Origin: Astrocystis sublimbata
Taxonomy: Eukaryota; Ascomycota; Sordariomycetes; Xylariales; Xylariaceae
Length of the DNA: 64,000 nucleotides
Direction: 5' to 3'
NCBI GenBank assembly: GCA_022453515.1
Contig: JAJNNY010000003.1
Location: 1,240,001-1,304,000 of the forward strand
A program made the translations under genes and the position numbers. Below are positions 57,358 through 64,000 of this stretch, in pieces; within the stretch, counting starts at the first letter, position 1; every line of letters starts with the position of its first letter. The notes under the pieces were generated by a model. That model was not told where the DNA came from and searched no databases. It saw only the letters and a program-made list of their open reading frames with translations.

Positions 57358-59092
57358 ATGACGACCGAGATAGACTCTCGCCTGCGAGACTTTGATTTGC
57401 AAGGTTTTCATCAGATCATTGCAATATCCGAAGATGTAAGTCCCAAGATTACTCAAACCGAGTGTTTGTGTGTGTGTGTGTGTGCCTAGTGTCCACGCTG
57501 ACAGAGAATATCAGAATATCAATGCATCCCTAAGAGACCGGTTTGATAACGAAGTTCAACCCGAGCTTCTAACCTTCCCGCACGAAATCCCGGGTTTCGG
57601 CACGGCGATAGCAACACTTGACCCTCCGACCGTGAGTGTCTGTACGGAAAGCGACGTAGAAACAACAGTGTCGCGTTTCTTCCTGAACTTCAAGCATGGA
57701 GCCTATCAATACAGAACCCAAGTCGAGGGTGGCGACATGGAGAGGGTACCTCTAGATGGATGGAAGGTCGCATTCGATGTCCGCTTCGACGAGAAGAAAC
57801 TCGCAGCGCCGCCTGCAGGCAACCCGGCGCTGGAATCCAAGTGGAAGTCTCTGGAGCCGGGGAAATACAGCCTTAATCAGATCGTCATCTTCCTCGGGTC
57901 GGCCCCGTTGTCATCGCTTGATTGGGAGAGAAGCAATCTGCCCGACCTGAAGAAGGATGACCCCATGTTCCCCATGAAGGAGATGTTCTTCAAGATGTAC
58001 ATGGGAAAGTACCTGGCGGAGCTTCAGAAGCGTCCCGAGCTGCTGACTTTGGGATATGCCATCAAGAGGGAGGCTCCCGATGAAGACGCACTGAACCCGA
58101 CATATCCCCCGACCAGCGTCAAGTACCAGAACTATCGATACCAGCGATGTACGGATACTAGCGACACGATCGACGGCCAGCCAGTGACCCCGGAAGCACG
58201 CAACGCGTTCCTGTTTCTGGAAATGACGGGCGGCGACGGTTTCCCGCGCGAGAAACTCGACAGGAAGGGCAACATCATAGTAGGCAACATGCCTGGCGGT
58301 CTGGTGCTCGGGCGACAGCTCTTCATGGAGAAATACCTTGTCGGCTCTGCGTTCCCAGACTACCACAGCAACATGATCGACACAGCGAACACACTCTTCG
58401 ACTGGCTTCGGGACAAGTGGATGACGACGGAGAGGAAGGACTGGTGGCTGACGGACAAGAGCCGGGACGAGACGGTGAACAACCTCAGCTGGACCATGGC
58501 AGCGGATGGGAAGAGCGCCTCAGTCGACTGGAAGGACAAGATGCGCGAGAGCACCAACAGCTTCTGGTACGGGCGCTACGGCCAGGAGCTGGAAAGCACC
58601 TACAAAGCAACCCTCAGCCCGGTGTCGCGGACGAACGAAATCACCGTCACGACAGGCATCACGCTCAAGTATCACAACTGGAACCAGCCGCCCGGGGCAT
58701 CCACCACGGACCACTACATCGAAGCCGAGATCTCACTGAAGCTCAGTTTCCGACTGGTCGAGGTCAAGGACAACGGCCTGCTGCACGTGGAAGTGAAAGA
58801 GGACATAGAGACGTGCCGGTGTCGGGACAGCGAGGACAAGTCCACGCCGGGCTGGCTTGAGTGGGCGCTGGGGCCAAGCAACACGAAGCTGGCGGACAAG
58901 CTGTCGGAGGAGCTGCGCAATGTGGTGACGACGAGACACATTGGCGATGTCCTGGGGACGCGGATCAATAACCAGCAACAGTTTGTACTTCCCGGGTCCA
59001 AGCAGTTCTTCTATAAGGACCCAGTCTTTTCGGACGCTTGCGATCTGCTCGTGCGGCTCGAATACCAGCAGAAGGACCTGGCGAAGGAATGA
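57358..59092 (+). CDS. Unrecognised 551-residue protein, divergent partner
   Basis: Two exons, 57358-57435 and 57515-59092, join in phase (donor GAT|GTAAGT, acceptor ATCAG|AAT) to read LQGFHQIIAISEDNINASLR at the N-terminus; without the first exon the start would fall in an intron rich in GT repeats. Residues 60-300 are mixed alpha/beta with many aromatic residues (YSLNQIVIFLGSAPLSSLDW; FPMKEMFFKMYMGKYLAEL). Residues 330-480 contain beta strands with alternating polar residues (ITVTTGITLKYHNWN; HYIEAEISLKLSFRLVEV), as in a beta-sandwich or elongated beta sheet. No signal peptide, no transmembrane helix, no enzyme motif. I do not recognise the family. The head-to-head layout with the large gene at 52734-56433 suggests the two products work together. 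Confidence 0.75.
57467..57484. repeat. (GT)n microsatellite in an intron
   Basis: About nine GT units inside the single intron of the 57358-59092 gene. Confidence 0.8.
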
Positions 59093-59126
59093 GAGGGGGG
59101 TGGAATTATAATTGAATCCGCAGTTC

Positions 59127-59176
59127 TAACGTTATCCACGGGCAAGTGTCGCACACGGGCAAGTGTCGCACTTTTT
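59127..59176 (+). repeat. Left terminal inverted repeat
   Basis: Starts TAACGTTATCCACGGGCAAG and contains two direct copies of the CACGGGCAAGTGTCGCA unit before a T run. Confidence 0.88.
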
Positions 59177-60940
59177 TGCACCTCGTATGTGTTAACGTAA
59201 ATAACTTAACCATAACATATGCAAATCAATTAAATTAATCAGAATCATCTTTATTAGAGGTTTCTATATCTGCCTGACAAGTTCGCGCATTGTGTCCGGG
59301 CTTACCGCAGATGCTATAGCGCTATTGACCCGTTCGTACCTTTTTCGCCGGACGACTACCTTTAGCTTTATTACCTGATTTAACTACCCTATCACCCTTG
59401 GATTCCCGTAAAACTTAAGTATTAGCTACTATAAGAGATCCTTTAGCTTGTAGTTATTTGTTTTTAGTTTTGTAACGCTTATTTAAAACGTAGTTGGTTT
59501 TACGAAGCTCTTTGGTCTTTTTATATAAAAGGGCAACCTTATATATTAACCTTACGTTACTTTTATAAACGAATTAATAGTATTAAAAATCTTAGTTAGA
59601 AAGCTTAAAAAATAATTTTTAACCCTAATCTTAATAAGAGTTAATTAATGTTTAGTTTCCCTAGTAATAGTAGGCGTTTTTGAAATCTAAGATTTAAATA
59701 GAAGCTTAGGGTTTAGTAAGGGTGTTTTTGCTATTTCTTATATATTTAATATAGAAATAACCCTTTTAGGATTAAAAAAAACAATTCTAGCTGTTTTAAA
59801 ACCTAATTAAATGTTTTTTTTTATAAATATATATATAAATATATCTAAAAAGCTAGTAAAAAAGTCTGGCTTTTTAATATAGGTTTAATAACGCTATATT
59901 AAACCCTTAATATATTAACCATACTATTGTTTTAGCATACTAAAAGGGACTAGATCGAAAGGCTAAAGCTTATATAACAAATAAGTAGGCATATAAAACG
60001 TAATAATATTATTAAACCAGTAATATTTTTCGAATTCTATAATGTAATAGTTTTTATAACTATTAAAAATTAAAAAGCAATAATTATTTTTTATATAGCT
60101 TTAAGTATAATTATTAAAGTGTTCTGCCTATCTAACGCCTATTTTATTGTTAGTCCAGCCGTTATCTGAAAGGTCTATAACCCAGTCGTATAGTAATACG
60201 TTATTACGATACTATAACGCGAGGTAGACCTTGCTTACAAAAATAATATATAGCAGCACTGCCCAACCTTAAGCATTAATAGCCTGGTTTATAGTAACCC
60301 ATTCTCTACCTCCAGGTTTAGCTTATCTAAATTACCCACGTTTTTTAGAGCTTGTAATAACTACTCTAGTAGTTATTTTGCCTATTAGAAACCCTATCTC
60401 GTCGAAGTTATAAATATCCTCCATTTGTATGCGATATTTCTCGATTGTGAGCTTTATAAGCCCAAACCACTTACGATAACTTTCGGGGTTTTTGTTAAAA
60501 GCTCGCTAGTAATCGATTCAGTAGTTATAACACGTTCAGAGGTCAGGTCGTTGTTACATAAAGGTTAAAGCCTAGTTAATACTAACTTTAGACGCGTTAT
60601 ATTCGCATTAAAAAATATTAGCTATTTCTTAAACATAACAAAACTAGGGCAGAAACGCTCGCGTGTTTAGCTCGAATATACGTTTAGCAATTGTTTTTTC
60701 TTCTAATATTATTAAATTTCGATATTTAATATTAGTAATATAGTAAAACGTATTACCGTTGATTTTTCGCTATAATATATAGGTGTAAATATTATAGATT
60801 TAACTAAGCTTCTATAAAAATAGTTTAGGGTTACAGTTTTTAGCTCAAAACGCTAGCTATAGATCGGCTTTTTTAGATTATTAAACTATTGCATTATTAT
60901 AAAGAAATATATATATAAAGTTAAAAGTTAAGAAGTTAAA

Positions 60941-60990
60941 AAAAAGTGCGACACTTGCCCGTGTGCAACACTTGCCCGTGGATAACGTTA
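60941..60990 (-). repeat. Right terminal inverted repeat
   Basis: Reverse complement of the left repeat with one difference (TTGCA for TCGCA), consistent with a C-to-T mutation. Confidence 0.88.
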
Positions 60991-61239
60991 TATGTATTTG
61001 TTAATTATTAATATATAACAACAATAGAGTTAATACGATTCAAATCTATACTCTCAGCATTCCCTTTTAGCCCGGTTTGTACTCCCATCTACATCCCACC
61101 TTTGGGTGCGGGCATTACATACACCCCATACATCCCATTACAAGACCAGCCGGGCCAGCTTCAGTTACGGTCACCCGCATTTAAATTAGTAACAACTCAG
61201 CGCCTCTGTGGGGCTACAGGTGATACGGATTTAATTGGC
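60991..61239. other. Spacer between transposon relic and PKS stop
   Basis: Only about 250 bp separate the right TIR from the PKS stop codon. It contains C-rich and ACATCCC motifs but no condensation-domain remnant that I can read. Confidence 0.45.
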
Positions 61240-64000
61240 TTATAGGTGTAGCTGGCTCAGCGCTGCGCTCATATCCTCCAACTCTTCTGCACTCGACAAG
61301 GAGTCGGTGTTGTCATCTGTAGAAGATTTGTCATCCTTCTCCGTGTCGCTCGATTCGTCGCCTGCGGGAGAGTCATCACTCGTAGGGTCGCTTGTGTTGT
61401 CAAGCAGCTCGGTCTTGGCGTGGTCAGTATCGTGTTTGGACGCAATGGCTGGCTCGTCACCCGGCGCCTCTCTTGTACTGTTGGCAGCCAATGTGTCTTC
61501 GGCCTTCTCGATCTTGATGTTGGGGATAAGCGAAGGCGAGAGGCGATCGACGACATCTTCAACCATCTCCTCTACTGTGGCACCGCCGAGTAATTTGAGT
61601 ACCGGCAGATCCAAATCGAGCTCGCGCGTGAACCAGAAGCGCATGTCCACGGCGACAAGAGAATCGATGCCCAACTCGATAAGCGAAGTGCTAGGCGAGA
61701 TGATATTGTCATCCGGTTTCATGCCTAGAAGCTTGTAAAGAATGCCTACCAGACCAGCTGATATCATTATTAGTATAGCGTTCCTACAATATCTGACACC
61801 AATTCCCCATAAGCGAAACTTACAGTAGAGTACGCTCCGGACACCTTCTATCGATGTCTGGTTCTTGAGCTGCGCTCGGACTGAGACTGTAGCGTCGTCA
61901 TCATCATCGACGACTCGTCCCTTCATTCTCTTGTAGTAGGAGAACCGAGGCACGTCCAACCATGGAGGCGGGTTATCACCATCAACGTCGCCCGGACGCA
62001 CTGACGAAGATATCTCCCAAGTCTTGTTTGGAGAGTCAGGACGTCCAGCCAACACAGCTTCCGCGAAGAACCGGAGATAGTCCCATTCGGAAATGTTGGA
62101 GTAACCCATCTTCTCCAGACGTTCCATGATGCCTGCCTCGCGGCGAGTGATTAGGCCGATGCCGTAAATGCCAGCCATATGGATCACAGAGCCCGCGAGC
62201 CCGCGCTTCCGGCGGCCCTCTACCATACTGACCATGAAAGCATTGGCAGCCGCGTAACTGGTCTGTCCTATGTTTCCAGTGGAGTAAGCCAACGAGGAAA
62301 AGACGATGAAGAAGTCGAGTTCGCCTGGCTTTTGAAATAGCGCGTCGAGGTAGATTGTACCGTCTACCTTGGGTCCCAACGTGGCAGAAAAGTCTTCGTA
62401 GGACTGTTTCGCCATGAGCTCGTCGTTCATCACCGTGGCACCATTGCACACACCGGCAATCGGTGGAAGAGTGCTGGTGATGATCTGGTGCGTCTTCTTA
62501 ACAGACTCTGCATCCGTGAGGTCCCTAGAAGTTATCAATGAGTACCTATATCTTGGTAATAGGGGTTCATGCAAATGAATCGGACTTACATTGGAAGCAC
62601 CTTGACTGTTGTTCCGGCGGCCTCCATCGATGCAATCCACTTGTCATCAACTTTAGGATTGCGCGACGTCATGACAACGTACCGAGCACCTCGTTGGGAC
62701 ATCCACCGCGTCAACGACAGGCCCAGGTCGCTTGTCAATCCGGCGAGCCAGTATGTCCTGTCATTTCGGAATTCAACCGCTCTTTCAGGTGGCGACAGCG
62801 GGACTGCGACTTCATCTTGCAAGTTCCAGTTCATGATCGCCAAGCCCGATGCTTCTTCTTTCTGCGTATAGGTCGAGATGGCCGCCAGACCGAGCTCCTG
62901 AAAGTCTTCCGCGCTAGCCAAGCCTGAGTGCACCCCGAAAATCTCTCGCGCTTTCTGAAGCATTTTCAAGGCCGCTTCTTCATTGGCTCCGGATGACATA
63001 TGGGCCTCTATGTCGTATGTATGGCTCATATGTAGGCGTGGAACCTTTGATGGGATTTGGGCTTCGATGAGTTCTCCTGTATGGGCTGATATGTCTCCCG
63101 GTTTGGCCAGATTGGAAAACAAAGATAGGTTGGCTGGGATAAGACGGCGGATGGTTGCCCTATGTACCATGGGGTGAACAAGTTGCATCTTTGGATCTTC
63201 GTTGTGTCGGTCTTGATGTATTGTCGTCAAATGTAGATCAGCACCTACGACGGCCGCAAGTTCAGTTAGCGCCGCGACGGCCGTGGCGGACGGTTCGTGG
63301 ACAAGGACCACTCCGCCGCCAGAAGTCTTTGACAAAATTTTGGCGGCCAGTATGGTGTTGATCGCGCTCACGATGAGGTAAGTGTCCTGCTCGTCCGGTG
63401 TATCGATCTCAATGACCCAATCCTTTCGAACGTAGACCTTAGACCTGCGCGCTTCCGAGAAAGCCAGGACCTTTTGTTGTCCATGCACCTTCTTGCCAAT
63501 GACAAGATATTTTGAGCCGAGATGCGGAATCTCCAGCGCGGATAGTGTAGATCTGTGGACTTGGATTTCCACTGAGCCAGAAGTCACCTCAGCACGCGCT
63601 GCCCAGTCTGGCTTTTGAATGTGTTGTAGCTCGAAAGAACCGGTCGAGCTCGCTGCGATGGCCACCAGCGATTCATCCAGTGGCACTTGTTTAGTAATTT
63701 TCCGACGCACCGAGTTATGGCGAGCATCCAGGTCTCGGCTAGGTACACATCGCGGGATAATGAACTCGTCGCCCTCGACTCTAATCTCTCTTTCGAGTAC
63801 CCACGCTGATTCGTACGGTTTCGGGAAACCCTTCCACAGGCTTGAGAGGTGCAATCTTATGAGCAATTCGGCCACGCATCGCGCATTCACAGTCGCAAAG
63901 GTGTCAAAATCGACGACCTGGAAGCGAAGATCTGGTTTTTCGTGTACGAGACAGCGCGATACACCAACCATCATATTACTGTAGGGGTTGTCTCCCGACA
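61240..64000 (-). CDS. Reducing polyketide synthase, 3' part (pseudo-ER/KR-ACP end), hybrid-type, partial
   Basis: The frame enters at the window edge and ends at 61240. Exons 64000-62590, 62524-61824 and 61757-61240 join in phase, showing about 875 residues. First comes a region like the structural, probably inactive ER/KR part of fungal PKS-NRPS enzymes. The KR follows: nucleotide site GLTSDLGLSLTRWMSQRGAR, then IAGVCNGATVMND, and catalytic Ser-Tyr-Asn in VFSSLAYSTGNIG and QTSYAAANAFM. The ACP has the phosphopantetheine Ser in LIELGIDSLVAVDMR. After it lies a roughly 100-residue acidic Ser/Asp/Thr-rich tail, then the stop. PKS-NRPS hybrids carry such a linker before their condensation domain; here no NRPS follows. 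It makes a reduced polyketide chain in the cytosol. KS, AT, DH and MT lie outside the window. Confidence 0.86.

Larger units (their letters stand above)
59127..60990 (-). mobile_element. Fot1/pogo-like DNA transposon relic with TIRs, AT-rich and stop-ridden
   Basis: Terminal inverted repeats of about 50 bp flank a 1.86-kb AT-rich body. Left TIR 59127-59176 and right TIR 60941-60990 match with one C/T difference. Each TIR contains a doubled 16-17-bp unit (CACGGGCAAGTGTCGCA). The outer end TAACGTTA begins with TA, the usual target duplication of this superfamily. On the minus strand around 60350-60540 a transposase remnant reads IEKYRIQMEDIYNFDEIGFL; the NFDE block is the first catalytic Asp region of DDE_1 (Fot1/Tigger) enzymes. 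In-frame TAG and TGA stops sit just upstream where related enzymes have coding residues. No ORF survives, so the copy cannot encode a transposase. The base bias fits repeat-induced C-to-T mutation. Confidence 0.82.

Noticed and set aside
1..64000. CRISPR arrays, bacterial operons, ribosome-binding sites, riboswitches
   Set aside because: None seen. The DNA is fungal nuclear; tandem repeats present are simple microsatellites.

Overview
The window is nuclear DNA of a filamentous ascomycete (Pezizomycotina, most likely a Sordariomycete). The evidence is: genes interrupted by short introns (46-115 nt) with GT(GC)-AG ends and CTAAC-like branch sites; three Zn2Cys6 regulators; a fungal SAT4-type rhodopsin-domain membrane protein; a reducing PKS with a hybrid-type KR-ACP end; and an AT-rich Fot1/pogo relic with stop codons of the kind left by repeat-induced point mutation. 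I assembled gene models by joining exons where donor, acceptor and reading phase agree. Spans below include introns, and exon coordinates are in the evidence.

Layout: 0.6-2.7 kb Mediator subunit 1 (-); 4.2-6.4 kb unknown low-complexity protein (-); 8.6-10.6 kb Zn2Cys6 regulator (-); 10.6-15.2 kb no gene seen; 15.2-17.1 kb AIM24-family protein (-); 18.2-19.7 kb degenerate 2-oxoglutarate oxygenase (-); 20.5-23.2 kb second Zn2Cys6 regulator (-); 24.9-26.0 kb MDR dehydrogenase (+); 26.6-27.0 kb small acidic ORF and a gene relic; 27.8-30.0 kb rhodopsin-domain protein overlapping a short CorA-like ORF (+); 30.0-38.2 kb gene desert; 38.3-40.5 kb Zn2Cys6 plus maltose-acetyltransferase-like fusion (+); 42.8-44.1 kb homoserine kinase (+); 46.1-47.8 kb secreted FAD-linked oxidase (+); 48.3 kb tRNA-like Pol III element; 49.1-51.6 kb Cex1/SCYL1 pseudokinase (+); 52.7-56.4 kb (-) and 57.4-59.1 kb (+) a divergent pair of large unrecognised proteins; 59.1-61.0 kb Fot1-like transposon relic; 61.2-64.0 kb 3' part of a reducing PKS (-), running off the window.

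Housekeeping genes (MED1, THR1, CEX1) are interspersed with accessory material. The right end (52-64 kb) looks like an accessory segment: unknown divergent pair, dead transposon, and a PKS whose sequence stops just after an acidic linker. The best candidate for an undescribed system is the divergent pair: an approximately 1,196-residue protein with an N-terminal beta-rich half, long amphipathic helices and hydrophobic C-terminal segments, opposite a 551-residue protein across a shared 0.9-kb promoter. A short relic matching the C-terminus of the larger protein lies 26 kb away at 26.85 kb, so the family has duplicated or moved within this locus.
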